The notes below the pieces were generated by a model, which saw only the letters and a program-made list of their open reading frames with translations, did no database searches and had not been told where the DNA came from. A stretch of 64,000 nucleotides of DNA from contig JALIZF010001921.1 in NCBI GenBank assembly GCA_029948255.1, positions 682,001 to 746,000 on the forward strand, read 5' to 3'. Source of the DNA: Telmatactis stephensoni (taxonomy: Eukaryota; Cnidaria; Anthozoa; Actiniaria; Isophelliidae). This document shows positions 1 to 10,569 of this stretch, one piece after another. The position numbers and the translations under genes were made by a program. The first letter of the stretch is position 1, and every line of letters begins with the position of its first letter.

Positions 1-3000
1 TTTGTTGATAGCGATATCTGTCAGATAATGACACTTGTGAATTGGTTAAAGGACTTTCTGGCACTGTTTTTAAATCTCTGCCAATGACGAGAAGTGCTGG
101 GGTGATTACTTGACCATCTCTTATATCACTACCAACGTATGTTAAAGGTCGAGAATTAATAGTAGCTTCGATGTCTGTCAATACTGTATTCATCTCTGAG
201 TAGGTTAACAAAGCCTTTCCTAATACTCTTCTCAGTGGTTCTTTAATTTGGCGACATACCCGCTCCCAATGACCTCCACGATGACTTGCTCTCTCAGTGA
301 TGAACTTCCAAGTTACTCGATCATTGGCTAATTTACTTTCGACTTCTTTGGGATCAATCTTAGTCAGTTTCACCTTTTCTTTTGATGCCTTGAAAACCTT
401 AGCTGCTTTGTGGAAGGTAGTTTGATTGTCAGAACGAATAATTCTTGGCATTCCACGTCGATTTACCATTCGTCTGTAAGCTTGCAAAAATTCTTCTGTA
501 GTCATGTTATTTGTTAACTCCAAATGTACAGCTCTTGTATCTTCACAGACAAAAATACATATGTAAGCTTTCGTCAAACTTGATTGCCCTTGAACTTTGA
601 GATATAGTGGGCCAGTGAAATCCAATCCAACATTAGTGAAGGGTGGGGCCACTTGCACTCTCTCCAACGGAAGAGGTGCCATCTTTTGTTGTACTGATTT
701 AGTTTTCCAGTGCTTGCAAATCAGGCATTTCAACAACACTCTCTTTACTTCTCTTCGTCCTTGGATCAGCCAAAATCGTTGACGTAAAATTGCAAGTGTG
801 GTTTCTGGTCCTGCATGGCTGGCTTTTACATGTATATGTAGGATTAACTTCTCTATTACTGGATCCTTATGAGGAATTATCACTTGATGCTTAGCTTCTT
901 CAGGAATTTGAGCAAATTGCAATCGACCACCAACTACTAGTAAATTCTTCTCTTTGTCATGTTGTGGATCTAAATTGACCAATCTGCTACTTTGAGATAC
1001 TTCTTTGCCTTGTTCCATTTCTTCTATTTCCTTTGTGAAGGTGGTCTGCTGGACACATCTTAGTAAGGTAAATTCTGCTTCTTTGATTTCTTCAGCTGAT
1101 AGATATCCTAATCCAGTTGATTTCTTGTACAAACGATGCCACTTTAATAACCAGGCTACTATTCTCATCAACCTTTGCCAGGTTTCATAACGACTTTGAA
1201 GCTCATAAATATATGCATCACTCTGGTGTGCAGTAGTACCTGTCATTGCAACGGCAATTTTCTTTCCTTCTGAAAGAAACACCTCCCTTTGAGAGGTTTC
1301 CAAATCAACTTGCTTTGAGAAATCAATCTTCTTCTCTGGCCATCCATCTGGAGGATCTTTGAGCCACTGTGGGCCATACCACCAAGTACTATTATCTGCA
1401 ATACTTGTCAATGTTTCACCACGTGTAAGTAAATCAGCAGGATTTTGTTGACCGGGACAAAATCGCCATTGTTCAGGTGGTACGTTCTCTTGGATTGCTT
1501 GAACACGATTTGCTACAAAGGTTTTTAGCTTATGAGTTGGTTGATGTATCCATGCTAAGGAAACCATGCTATCGGTCCAACAAATTGGTTCTGTGATATT
1601 GAAAGGAATGGATTCCAAGACAAAATTGATTAACTTGGAAAGAATGTAGGCAGCTAACAATTCTAACCTTGGTAGTGAGATACGTTTTGTTGGTGCAACC
1701 TTTGACTTTGCCATCATCAAAAGTGTCTTCACATTACCATCAATGTCTGAAAATCTGAGGTATGTCACAGCACCATAGGCACTTGTACTTGCATCACAAA
1801 AACCATGCAATTGGGTATCCACGATCTGGTTCAGTTCTCCAAAACTTCTAGGTATCTTAATGTCCTTTAAGGCCATTAATTCTTTCTTCCATTGTAACCA
1901 CTTCTCAGTAATATCTTCATCTAAGAATTCATCCCACTTGATGCCTTTTAACCATAGTTCTTGAAATAGGATTTTGGCTCTGATAGTATAAGGACTCAGG
2001 AAACCCAAAGGATCAAAGAGTTTTGAAGCAATACTTATCAAACTTCGCTTGGTTCTCTGATCTTCAGATTCAAGTAGATTTTGACCTTGAGTGAATATGA
2101 ATACATCTTCCTGGGTATTCCAAGATATGCCAAGAGCCTTAAGTGGTTCCATTTCGTTGGTTAATTTGACCACAGTTGTTGGACCTCTTAGTTCTGGCTT
2201 TATGCGTTCATATAGATTTGGTGAGTTGGTGTACCACTTAACCATTTCAAATCCTCCAGTTTTCATCAGTTGGCAAATCTCTTCATGTAAACTAAAAGCT
2301 TTATTAACTGTGTCTTCTCCACTCAGATAATCATCAACATACATATTCTCTTTAACTTCCTTTGCAGCTCTTGGGAATTCTGCAGACTTCTTTGCAGCAT
2401 GATGATGAATTGTTGCTATGGCTTCAAAAGGACTACTAATGACACCAAATGTTATCCTTGTCATACAGTAGGTTTCTGCTTGTTCATCTTTAGACTTTCT
2501 CCAAAGAAAACGATGGAAATCTTGATCCTTCTCTGTGAGTTTGACTTGTAAAAACATTTTTCTGATGTCTGCCATCATAGCCACCTTATGTAAACGAAAG
2601 CGGAGAAGGAGAGATACCAAATTGGACTGCAGGGCTGGACCGGGAAGTAGGCAGTCGTTAAGTGAAATGCCATGGCAGTTTTTTGCTGATGCATCAAATA
2701 CTATTCTACATTTAGTGGTGGTTCGGTCTTCACGAAAGACAGGGTGGTGTGGTAAATAATAGACATCACTGGTTTTCTCTTCCACTTCAGTTACACCTTT
2801 TGCATGCCCATCTTTAAAATACTGCTGCATAGCTTCCTTATACATCTCTTCCTTTACTGGATCTCTACTCAATGCTTTCTCAATCTTTACTAAGCGATTT
2901 AATGCTTGTGGACGATTTGACAGTAATTCAGGACGATTCTTTCTCCATGGTAGGCCAATTTCATAGCGAATACCATCATATGAAATGGCTGAATTAAACT

Positions 3001-5512
3001 GATTTAATGCCTCTTCTTCTTGACAGGATAACTCTCTTTTCTTATCAACAAGGCCAATAGATTCTAGCTCCCAGAACTTCTTTAGATTAAAGGTAGTTTC
3101 TTCCTGTTCTTCTTCTTCTACCAAACGCACAACTGCCAAGTTGGTAACAGAGGTGATTTTGTTTGAACTCTTTGGCTTGTGACCAATGCAACCAAATATC
3201 AACCATCCAAAGATTGAATTCATTCCAAGAGGTGTAGATTGGGGACCTTTTCGAAGACCATTTAGCAATACTTGATTCAACTGATCGGTACCTATCAGTA
3301 TATCAATTGTTGCAGATCCTCTTGGAAACTTATCTGCTAGGTTGAGCCCCTTTAAGTGGGTGTAGTTGCTTAGATCGGTTTCAATTGGTTCTAGAGGAGA
3401 ACAAACTGAGTTAACAGACCATGCTGAAAAACTGATTTTCTTGTTACCATCACTGGCAGGGGAAAGTTGAAACTGCACATTCTTGACCATTGTTGTTTTT
3501 GCTTGTCCCCCATGCATAAAGATAGTCATAGACTTTAAAGGACCATTAGAAGGCAATTGTAAGGCATCTGCAACTTCTCTACGAATGTAAGAGTGGTCAC
3601 TACCACTATCCACCAAAACTCGAACTTCTAATTGTATGCCATTGTAGTGTATTACAGCAAGAGCGGTAGGGAGTAGTCTCGCTTGACTTTCAGATTGCAT
3701 CACTCCAGCAAAAACACCTGAATGACCAACTACTTGATCAATCGAAGAATCTTGATTTTCAGAGTTGGAATTTTGATAATTAGCTTCTGTTGGTGCTGAT
3801 CTTTGTGAAGTACGATGTAACAAGACATGGTGTTTTTTATTGCAGCCCTCTATTAAACATCCTGGAACTTTGCAGTTTGCACTTGAATGATTTGGACCAG
3901 AAGGACGCAGACAATTAAAACACAACTTCTTCTCTTTGATTAATTTCAGCCTTTCATCAACAGATTTCTTCTGAATCTTGTAACATCTTGAGGAATCATG
4001 AGCCTTTTCACAAAACGCGCACTCGTTACCTTGCTTCGTCTTTTGGTCGTCCGGTTTTGAATTGCTGGTTAATGCTGTAGCTGTTGACATGAAATTGCTT
4101 GTAGTGCCGGTAAATCTCGGTTTTAAATTCTTCCTCTCTTGAGGTTCTTTGCGAGAATTTTCTGACGCTTCTTCTGACATAACATGCGAACGAAGAAAGT
4201 CAAAGAAATATTCAACAGTAATCTTCTTATCTTCTTCCTCGTTTTCAATCTTAGACAAATCATACTCCCATTTCTTTCTCACTTCTTGGGGCAATTTAGA
4301 CTGTAATATTGGAACTATAATGCGGTGGCAGTACTTCAGGTTGGGTTCGTGAGACTCCAATGTGTGGTAACGATTCACCATCGTGTCGTACAAATAACGT
4401 AATGAACGAGCATCTAACTTCTCTTTCTTTTCTATACTTAAAATAGATTCTACTAAATGTTCAACAACTATGCGCTTTCTTCCATATCTTTTCTTTAGAG
4501 CTTCGATGGCTTTGTTATAATTATCACTTGAAACTTCAATATATTCGATCGCTCTTTTAGCAGAACCTTTTAGATACATACGTAAATAATTGAATCGTTC
4601 TCGATCTCCTAACGCATCGTTTTCATGAATACACGTCTTGAACTGATCCCACCAAGAAATCCATTCTAGGATGTCTCCAGAAAATTCAGGCAAAGTAAAT
4701 TTTGGTAATCGTAGGTGATTTACACGCGAGCAATTCTTGTGCGATTCCGTCAATTGTGATGCGTGATCATTCTCTTCTTTGCGGCATAACGAAACATAGC
4801 TTTCCGCTTTTCTAGTATAGCGTAATATTTCCTGCTGAAATAACGCCCAGTTCTTAATTTCTAAGTCTACTGTTTTCTCATCGGATAACGTAACGATAAG
4901 TTCTTGGACTACTTTACTGTAATTTCGTTCCGATTCATTTAAACGACTTACAACCGACTCCATTTCGTAACGTGATTTATTTGAAAGCTTTTCTAAATTC
5001 TCAACTTCAGTAAATAATAATTCGATAATTGTGCCAATCATCTTCAACTTTCGTTTTAACAAAGTCACGGACTCTGGTAATTTAGTTGATTCGGTAATCC
5101 CAGGAGTAATTACATGTAAATTCTCTTCTTCTAAATGCAATTCATCAATTTCAGTTGAAGCCGGTTCCTCTGGGAATTTACTCTGTGCATAATCTCCAAA
5201 AAGTAGCATTACTTGTTTCCCGATCCGATCCAAACTATTCGTTACTCTATCCTCCAATATTTCTTCTATCCTAGACTGTTCACTTTCCGCGCCACGGGCG
5301 CCCTTCACAGGAGTGGAACTCAACGGTACTGTCAAACTAAATGAAGGAGCCAAGAAAGGACGCTTACCTTGAGTCTTTTTAAACTCGTATAACCTGTTAA
5401 CGATTTCAGCTTTCGTACCCAACGTCGGCAACCCATTCGCCTCCAACTCGTTTCTCACATCGGCAGCGGCCATGCTTTGTATTCTCGAAAATAGGTCCTT
5501 GTTCGTCGACAT
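1..5512 (-). CDS. BEL/Pao retrotransposon gag-pol polyprotein (3' end off window)
   Basis: Structural and replication polyprotein of a BEL/Pao LTR retrotransposon. Reading on the minus strand from the ATG at 5512, the frame stays open for 1837 codons to the window edge with no stop. Domains in order: gag-like N-terminus; a cysteine/histidine-rich stretch (about residues 497-565, starting CAFCEKAH); an aspartic protease with the motif LVDSGSD near residue 635; reverse transcriptase with YVDDYLSG near 1058-1065; a Pao-type RNase H region; an integrase HHCC zinc finger (about 1559-1598); and a DDE integrase core with LDFTGP near 1630, RSDNQTTF near 1692 and GGHWER near 1750. The domain order protease-RT-integrase and the YVDD box fit BEL/Pao. 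The start is the first ATG after the primer-binding site. An uninterrupted frame this long suggests a young, possibly still mobile copy. The C-terminus and 3' LTR lie left of the window. Confidence 0.93.
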   Translation of the reverse strand, partial: MSTNKDLFSRIQSMAAADVRNELEANGLPTLGTKAEIVNRLYEFKKTQGKRPFLAPSFSLTVPLSSTPVKGARGAESEQSRIEEILEDRVTNSLDRIGKQVMLLFGDYAQSKFPEEPASTEIDELHLEEENLHVITPGITESTKLPESVTLLKRKLKMIGTIIELLFTEVENLEKLSNKSRYEMESVVSRLNESERNYSKVVQELIVTLSDEKTVDLEIKNWALFQQEILRYTRKAESYVSLCRKEENDHASQLTESHKNCSRVNHLRLPKFTLPEFSGDILEWISWWDQFKTCIHENDALGDRERFNYLRMYLKGSAKRAIEYIEVSSDNYNKAIEALKKRYGRKRIVVEHLVESILSIEKKEKLDARSLRYLYDTMVNRYHTLESHEPNLKYCHRIIVPILQSKLPQEVRKKWEYDLSKIENEEEDKKITVEYFFDFLRSHVMSEEASENSRKEPQERKNLKPRFTGTTSNFMSTATALTSNSKPDDQKTKQGNECAFCEKAHDSSRCYKIQKKSVDERLKLIKEKKLCFNCLRPSGPNHSSANCKVPGCLIEGCNKKHHVLLHRTSQRSAPTEANYQNSNSENQDSSIDQVVGHSGVFAGVMQSESQARLLPTALAVIHYNGIQLEVRVLVDSGSDHSYIRREVADALQLPSNGPLKSMTIFMHGGQAKTTMVKNVQFQLSPASDGNKKISFSAWSVNSVCSPLEPIETDLSNYTHLKGLNLADKFPRGSATIDILIGTDQLNQVLLNGLRKGPQSTPLGMNSIFGWLIFGCIGHKPKSSNKITSVTNLAVVRLVEEEEQEETTFNLKKFWELESIGLVDKKRELSCQEEEALNQFNSAISYDGIRYEIGLPWRKNRPELLSNRPQALNRLVKIEKALSRDPVKEEMYKEAMQQYFKDGHAKGVTEVEEKTSDVYYLPHHPVFREDRTTTKCRIVFDASAKNCHGISLNDCLLPGPALQSNLVSLLLRFRLHKVAMMADIRKMFLQVKLTEKDQDFHRFLWRKSKDEQAETYCMTRITFGVISSPFEAIATIHHHAAKKSAEFPRAAKEVKENMYVDDYLSGEDTVNKAFSLHEEICQLMKTGGFEMVKWYTNSPNLYERIKPELRGPTTVVKLTNEMEPLKALGISWNTQEDVFIFTQGQNLLESEDQRTKRSLISIASKLFDPLGFLSPYTIRAKILFQELWLKGIKWDEFLDEDITEKWLQWKKELMALKDIKIPRSFGELNQIVDTQLHGFCDASTSAYGAVTYLRFSDIDGNVKTLLMMAKSKVAPTKRISLPRLELLAAYILSKLINFVLESIPFNITEPICWTDSMVSLAWIHQPTHKLKTFVANRVQAIQENVPPEQWRFCPGQQNPADLLTRGETLTSIADNSTWWYGPQWLKDPPDGWPEKKIDFSKQVDLETSQREVFLSEGKKIAVAMTGTTAHQSDAYIYELQSRYETWQRLMRIVAWLLKWHRLYKKSTGLGYLSAEEIKEAEFTLLRCVQQTTFTKEIEEMEQGKEVSQSSRLVNLDPQHDKEKNLLVVGGRLQFAQIPEEAKHQVIIPHKDPVIEKLILHIHVKASHAGPETTLAILRQRFWLIQGRREVKRVLLKCLICKHWKTKSVQQKMAPLPLERVQVAPPFTNVGLDFTGPLYLKVQGQSSLTKAYICIFVCEDTRAVHLELTNNMTTEEFLQAYRRMVNRRGMPRIIRSDNQTTFHKAAKVFKASKEKVKLTKIDPKEVESKLANDRVTWKFITERASHRGGHWERVCRQIKEPLRRVLGKALLTYSEMNTVLTDIEATINSRPLTYVGSDIRDGQVITPALLVIGRDLKTVPESPLTNSQVSLSDRYRYQQ

Positions 5513-5527
5513 GATAATCAAACCTTG

Positions 5528-5538
5528 CTCTGCTACCA
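5528..5538 (-). other. tRNA primer-binding site of the BEL/Pao element
   Basis: On the minus strand the sequence directly after the LTR reads TGGTAGCAGAG, complementary to the 3' end (CTCTGCTACCA) of metazoan initiator tRNA-Met. It lies two bases inside the LTR boundary and 15 bases before the polyprotein ATG, the position expected for a minus-strand primer site. Confidence 0.8.
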
Positions 5539-5540
5539 AA

Positions 5541-5846
5541 TGTTTGGGCCCATATTTAAATCTTCTTTCATCTATCTACTTACATTCTAGGTACTTGACT
5601 TGAAGTTTACATGATTTTCTAGGTACTTGACTTGAACAATTCTTAACTAGGTACTTGACTTGAACTTTCTTAACTAGGTACTTGACTTGAACTTTCTTAA
5701 CTAGGTGCTACTTGGTCGAATACTAGGTGCTTGTGCTTATTAAATTTAAAAATTAAAATATATACAGATATACATCCCAAGAGACTCAAAGTCTCTTGGG
5801 AGCTTTGACATGCCTTCCTGATTTGGTTATTATTTGGGACTGTACA
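5541..5846 (-). mobile_element. 5' LTR of the BEL/Pao element (306 bp)
   Basis: The inner border is set by the primer-binding site. The outer border is set by comparison with the paralogous sequence at 46247, which runs uninterrupted where this copy meets the element. The LTR starts TG and ends CA on both strands (TGTTTGGG on one side, TGTACAG on the other). The predicted target duplication is GTATA at 5847-5851; its partner would lie beyond the left edge. Inside are a perfect 11-bp hairpin with a 3-base CAA loop (5776-5800) and a run of 27-32 bp direct repeats (5587-5715, core CTAGGTACTTGACTTGAA, four full copies and a partial one). AT-rich sequence near 5740-5765 could hold the core promoter. 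Confidence 0.8.
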
Positions 5847-7240
5847 GTATATATCAATCTTAAATGTAAATATTTAAATTTGTAAAAAAAATATTTTCTG
5901 TATATGTAATGTTATATTGTAAATGTGTATAAATAAAAGTTCACTTCAGCTCAGGATCTATCATTGAAATCAGTATTGCAAAGCCATTTTGAACGACAAA
6001 ACAATTATTGATCTACGCAAATATATTCAGTTAAGCATCAAAAAATTGTGTCCAGAAAGGAGAACAATAAAACCCAAAGCAGTAAATACAAATCTAACTT
6101 ACAGTTGTAAATATATTTTAAAAATAACTAAATAAATAAAAGATTGAAATACAGCCTTTCTGTAAAGCATTTTTATAATATTAATCAAAAGATCTTTCCT
6201 CAAAATCCTCTGGATCCAATTTGCACCCAACAAAACAAACTGCAGGTTCGACGAGTAAATGTTCGAAATTTCCTCCGTAACCGTGCAGTACAGTAACCGT
6301 GTAAAGACTGCTCTACTCACCCTCACAACGATCTCCCGAGAATCTCTTCTTGCATTTACATCGATAGTCTTGTCTGTTGTCTTCAAAGATACATTCACCA
6401 TCATTATGACAAGGCTTTTCTTCACATGGGTTCTGTACACGAATTATAGACAAAGACTCAGCAGAAGGACTTTTCTATGTGTTGTCATGTGTTTGTATGT
6501 CTTGTCTTATGCCATATAGCTTACCTTGACACTGTAATGGTTGTAGGTCTTGTCTTTTGCCATATACGTTTTACTTGTGAACTGATCAGAAGAGAGAAGC
6601 TCGCAGACATGAAGACCATTCTTCTGAGGCGTGGTTTTGAAATTAATGGAACGACACCAATGAACACTAGTGCACTTGAACACACATTCCATGTTGTCCT
6701 CGACGAGGGTTGATTGCTGCTTTGCTCCTTTCATGTTTGATGGGAGAGTGAGTTTTTGTCCTGGATACTTGTCAAAAATGAGATCTTTTTCACGTTGTGC
6801 ACTTGCACCGTTGTGGAATCCCATCACTAGAGCAAGTACAAGCGACATCAGAAGAGAGCAACTCATCATCTTTGCGATTGAAGACGTCTTTCTCGATTTG
6901 TATGCGAGGTATAAATTATACAAAAATACCGTTTTCTCAATACTGCGTGCGCAGCTCAATTGACGGGTTGTTGACGGGCTAAAAAATTATTCTCAGCTTT
7001 AATTTTACGTTTTGACAGTTCTTATAACTAAATCGAATTCAACAGCGATTCTTGTCGTTTACTCTGAAATATTATGCTTTATTCTAGACTTGTAATCCAT
7101 TTGAAGTTGAAAAATAAAATTGTATTCAGAGGTACTTTCGATCTTGATTTCAATATGCACGGGCAATTTTTAAGGAAATAGCTATTGGGTTTTCAGATTA
7201 ACAACAAAATTAATCAATAATTAACACCTGCCCCAAACAT
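5847..7240. repeat. segmental duplication, copy 1 (partner 46247-47480)
   Basis: From the LTR border rightward the sequence aligns, in the same orientation and with small indels, to 46247-47480. Shared landmarks are the AT-rich start (TATATATCAATCTTAAATG), the two coding exons with their splice sites, and TTAATCAATAATTAA at about 7212 versus 47338. Similarity fades past about 7250, with a shorter shared patch near 7640-7710. The duplicate carries the 5' part of a gene, so it is a partial gene duplication. Confidence 0.9.
6321..6869 (-). CDS. PAN-EGF secreted protein, duplicate copy, exons 1-2 only
   Basis: Two minus-strand exons match the first two exons of the gene at 35706-47254. Exon 1 (6525-6869, 115 codons) starts [17 protein letters not shown], a signal peptide ending near GASA. 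It then encodes a PAN/apple-like module (cysteines in [21 protein letters not shown]) and ends at AAG before GTAAGC. Exon 2 (6321-6432, 112 bp) is one EGF-like domain (six cysteines, [14 protein letters not shown] onward) before GTGAGT. Both exons are open and the splice sites are intact. The fibrinogen-domain exons expected next are not seen. A BEL/Pao element begins 475 bp downstream, in what would be intron 2, so the rest of the gene either lies left of the window or was lost. The reading frame is also open upstream to an ATG at 6959, but conservation with the paralog starts at 6869/6866. Confidence 0.75.
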
Positions 7241-7789
7241 ATCTTCTTCCTTAAATGCCAACTTGGATGAAAATTGGTAAAAATTTAAAACTGATTATTT
7301 CTATCTGAAGATTAACATAGTTAAAAAACTAGCTATTCTCCAATACAATAAAATATGTTTTAACCTAGCTCATTACCACAGAGAAATTTTGGTTTAAAAC
7401 CTAAAAGAACAATAGGGTTGAGTAAATGACGTATTACTCACAATTTTAAATGCTAAATACGGCTTGATCAATTTCCTATCCCGCTCTTTGGGATTGTGAA
7501 GACAAAACTTTTGCTTCATGGTGATTATTGGGAATTGGTGCCGTATGCGTACGTTTCACTGAGTTTCAAGTCATTTTCAATTTTCATTGATTTTGATCCA
7601 GGTGCTCCTTTAATCAAAAGTTTTTAAATATCCAATAAGAACTGAAAAGCAAACAAAAACAGTTTAAGTCACTCAAATATTTTTACGTCAAATCCCTCAA
7701 ATTTGCATTACGTTGACATTTTAACATTTGACATTTTATTCAGAAATTAACATTAACGGCGTTGCGAAACAAGTTGCAGAGAAAATTAT
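7240..7789. other. intergenic, no feature recognised
   Basis: AT-rich non-coding sequence between the duplicated gene start and the GCAAC-rich MITE. A patch near 7625-7710 resembles 51063-51150 and 47405-47475, so it is low-copy repeat material. Confidence 0.5.
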
Positions 7790-8147
7790 GGCGCTGTTAC
7801 ACTGTGCAATTTCCCCCAGCAACTTGCAATATTTTTGGCCGAGGCAAGCTGGGAGCGAGATGAAGATGGCTCCTCAGTGCGAAATGAGAAATTGCGCATG
7901 CGCTCGTAGAAAACATGCCTCAAAAATTGCGAGGAAAGTTGCTGGAGGGGTGATACACTGTGCAATGGCATTGAAAGTTGCTGCAATGTGTTGCGAAAAG
8001 TAGACCTGAGTTCTACTTCATGCAACGCTACGCGCAACAAAAAAATTGCGAGACAACCCCTGTTACACTGTGCAATCCTCCAGCAACTTGTTTCGCAACG
8101 CCGTTGCGAGACAAGTTGCTGAGAAAATTGGACAGTGTAACAGCGCC
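7790..8147. mobile_element. GCAAC-rich MITE (358 bp)
   Basis: The ends are inverted: GGCGCTGTTACACTGTGCAA at the left and TGGACAGTGTAACAGCGCC at the right. The interior is packed with GTTGC/GCAAC words in both orientations. The right half recurs at 9751-9987. Related GTTGC-rich sequence occurs at 9600-9745, 11700-11845, 30400-30550 and 61950-62770. No coding capacity. The superfamily is not assigned because no clean target duplication was found. Confidence 0.65.
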
Positions 8148-8260
8148 TTAAGGAAACTAAGAAACAGATGAAACGTGTCATATTTGATACATTTCATATG
8201 TTTACTTTTACTCAAGATAGAAAATTCTAGAAAATTTAGGAGCAAGGATGGCACAACTAG

Positions 8261-8501
8261 GTGGCTGGTTGGCCGAGTACTGAGAGCACCTGCCTTTGGC
8301 CCAGGTTCACCGCTGTGGTCTGGGTTCGACTTCCGGCTATGAACTGAGTTTTCCGGGATTCCCTCCCTCAGCGAAAATCAACATGTAAGTTGAGCGATGT
8401 ATGCAAAATATTTAATGTAGAGGTAGTGAGTATGAGTACCAGCAAAAGAATAGTCACTATATAGATCTGCTGTAGAAGATTCTTTCTTTCTTTTATATTT
8501 T

Positions 8502-8535
<34 letters not shown>

Positions 8536-8545
8536 TTTCTTGCAG
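8261..8545 (+). mobile_element. tRNA-derived SINE, copy 1
   Basis: The head is tRNA-like, with an A-box-like TGGCCGAGTACTGAGAGC at about 8271 and a B-box-like GGGTTCGACTTCC at about 8322. A non-tRNA body follows, ending in a CTTT microsatellite tail (about 8478-8545). The same unit recurs at 10101-10386 and 51275-51747. The internal RNA polymerase III promoter is inferred from the box matches. Confidence 0.75.
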
Positions 8546-8700
8546 TGAGAAAACTAGCTCCAGCAGGTTCGTCACAAGCAAATGAATCGCTGAATAATGT
8601 CATTGGTTCCAAAGCACCGAAAATTCGTCATTGTGGCAATAGCGAGAGCAGTGACTTCCGTACAGCAGCATGAGTCGCTAAATTCAACGAAGGGTATAAT

Positions 8701-8947
8701 AGTCCAGTTTCCAATTACTAGAGACCGCTGAGCTTCCTGACAAAAGGCGCATTTATACAGGGTTAGCCTCATTTTCAAGAAAGACCCAAGGGAGTTAACT
8801 GATTTTTTTTCTGTTGTTAACAAAACAAAACAAAAACAAAAAAATGGCGTTTACTCCCATGGGTCTTTCTTGAAAGGGAGGCTAACCCTGTATAAATGCG
8901 CCTTTTGTCAGGAAGCTCAGCGGTCTCTAGTAACTGGAAACTGGACT
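8701..8947. mobile_element. palindromic MITE with ~90-bp inverted arms
   Basis: Arms 8701-8790 and 8858-8947 are near-perfect reverse complements (outer ends AGTCCAGTTTCC / GGAAACTGGACT), around an A-rich loop. The tandem sister copy at 10543 lacks it and reads AGGGTATAATTACCTCGAG, so the insertion duplicated only an AT dinucleotide. No coding content; the forward reading frame that starts inside it at 8896 is accidental upstream of 8974. Confidence 0.8.
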
Positions 8948-8973
8948 ATTACCTCGAGCAGACGACAGAAAAG

Positions 8974-9378
8974 ATGGGCTTGGCATCAAACACAGCAACA
9001 ACTAATTATGCTCGCGTCATGGACACCATAAGAAACAAGAGTAAAATAAGGAAGTCAACGAGAATCTTCAAGAAAAAGCGACGACAATTGCGCAAAAAAA
9101 GAACCCACGCAACGCAGACTCTTGAAGCTCGCGAAGGTGCCACCTATCAGTCAGGTATGGGACTCACAGATACATTGGATGGCTCAGTGATTACCAACGC
9201 CACAGTTACAGACCTTATGTCGTCTTTGACTGATCAGGATACGGAAGATATACCAATGAGTCAGGAGAGAGAAGCCAGTGCAGTCCATCCACCAAGAAAT
9301 GTCCACGAGAATCCTCACTATGTTGTATTCGACATTGAAACAGCGGGCCTTGAGATGTTTATAGGAGAGGACGTCTAG
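8974..9378 (+). pseudogene. truncated DEDD-exonuclease-like ORF, copy 1
   Basis: A 134-codon frame starting MGLASNTATTNYARVMD. It has a lysine/arginine-rich segment (residues about 20-46), an acidic linker, and then HYVVFDIETAGLEMF, which matches the ExoI motif of DnaQ/DEDD 3'-5' exonucleases (first catalytic Asp and Glu). The frame stops 8 residues later, so the ExoII and ExoIII motifs are absent. The sister copy has the canonical FDIETTGL and a 7-base difference just after it. Either this is the 5' exon of a spliced gene or a truncated, transposon-carried gene fragment. Duplication with repeats favours the latter. Confidence 0.5.
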
Positions 9379-9745
9379 TTATCCGGCAAATATTTTTTAG
9401 AACTTCATTGAGGAGGGTATTTATAGGCGTCTATAAGAGGAGGGGGTGGGAAAGGGGCGTCTATCACGGCTATCTATCACGAGGGAGAGTTTATTGGAGA
9501 GAGGCGTTCCAGATAGTCGAAAATGAGGTCATTATTCCATCAATCGATCAACTGCAAAAGTCATAAATAGGCACGAATACAAGATAAAACTTTTCTTCCA
9601 ATTTTTTTCTGCAACATTGCGCGCAGAACAGCTAGGGTTGCACCGTGGTTTCAACTCTAAAACAGGTGCGTGCAACAGTTTTGGGATCGGTTCTACTTTT
9701 GCAACTCTGTGCAACGTTGCGCGAAATGTTACGGAAAATGTTGCC
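9379..9745. repeat. GGGCGTCTAT-rich stretch plus GCAAC-rich tail, tandem copy 1
   Basis: Non-coding. It contains degenerate GGCGTCTAT / GGAGAGAGGCG words and then about 215 bp rich in GTTGC/GCAAC. The second half recurs at 11620-11840 and, inverted, at 30390-30610. Confidence 0.6.
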
Positions 9746-10100
9746 TCAAAAAACATGCCTCAAAAATTGCGAGGAAAGTTGCTGGAGGGGTGATACACTG
9801 TGCAATGGCATTGCAAGTTGCTGCAATGCGTTGCGCCAAAGTAGACCTGAATTCTACTTCATGCAACGCTACGCGCAACAAAAAAATTGCGAGACAACCC
9901 CTGTTACACTGTGCAATCCTCCAGCAACTTGTTTCGCAACGCCGTTGCGAGACAAGTTGCTGAGAAAATTGGACAGTGTAACAGCGCCTTAAGGAAACTA
10001 AGAAACAGATGAAGCGTGTCATATTTGATATATTTCATATTTTTACTTTTACTCAAGATAGAAAATTCTAGAAAATTTAGGAGCAAGGATGGCACAACTA

Positions 10101-10342
10101 GGTGGCTGGTTGGCCGAGTGGTGAGAGCACCTGCCTTTGGCCCAGGTTCACCGCTGTGGTCTGGGTTCGACTTCCGGCTATGAACTGAGTTTTCCGGGAT
10201 TCCCTCCCTCAGCGAAAATCAACATGTGAGTTGAGTGATGTATGCAAAATATTTAATGTAGAGGTAGTGAGTGTGAGTACCAGCAAAAGAATAGTCACTA
10301 CATAGATCTGCTGTAGAAGATTCTTTCTTTCTTTTTTATTTT

Positions 10343-10380
<38 letters not shown>

Positions 10381-10386
10381 TTTCTT
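10101..10386 (+). mobile_element. tRNA-derived SINE, copy 2
   Basis: Near-identical to 8261-8545, with A-box-like TGGCCGAGTGGTGAGAGC, B-box-like GGGTTCGACTTCC and a CTTT tail at about 10321-10386. It was carried along by the 1.84 kb tandem duplication rather than inserted independently, because flanks on both sides also match. Confidence 0.75.
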
Positions 10387-10569
10387 GCAGTGAGAAAACT
10401 AGCTCCAGCAGGTTCGTCACAAGCAAATGAATCGCTGAATAATGTCATTGGTTCCAAAGCACCGAAAATTCGTCATTGTGGCAATAGCGAGAGCAGTGAC
10501 TTCCGTACAGCAGCATGAGTCGCTAAATTCAACGAAGGGTATAATTACCTCGAGCAGACGACAGAAAAG

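Noticed and set aside
7786..8181. 131-codon minus-strand frame and its relatives at 9645-10022
   Set aside because: Lies entirely in the GCAAC-rich MITE; cysteine/arginine-rich translation reflects GTTGC words.
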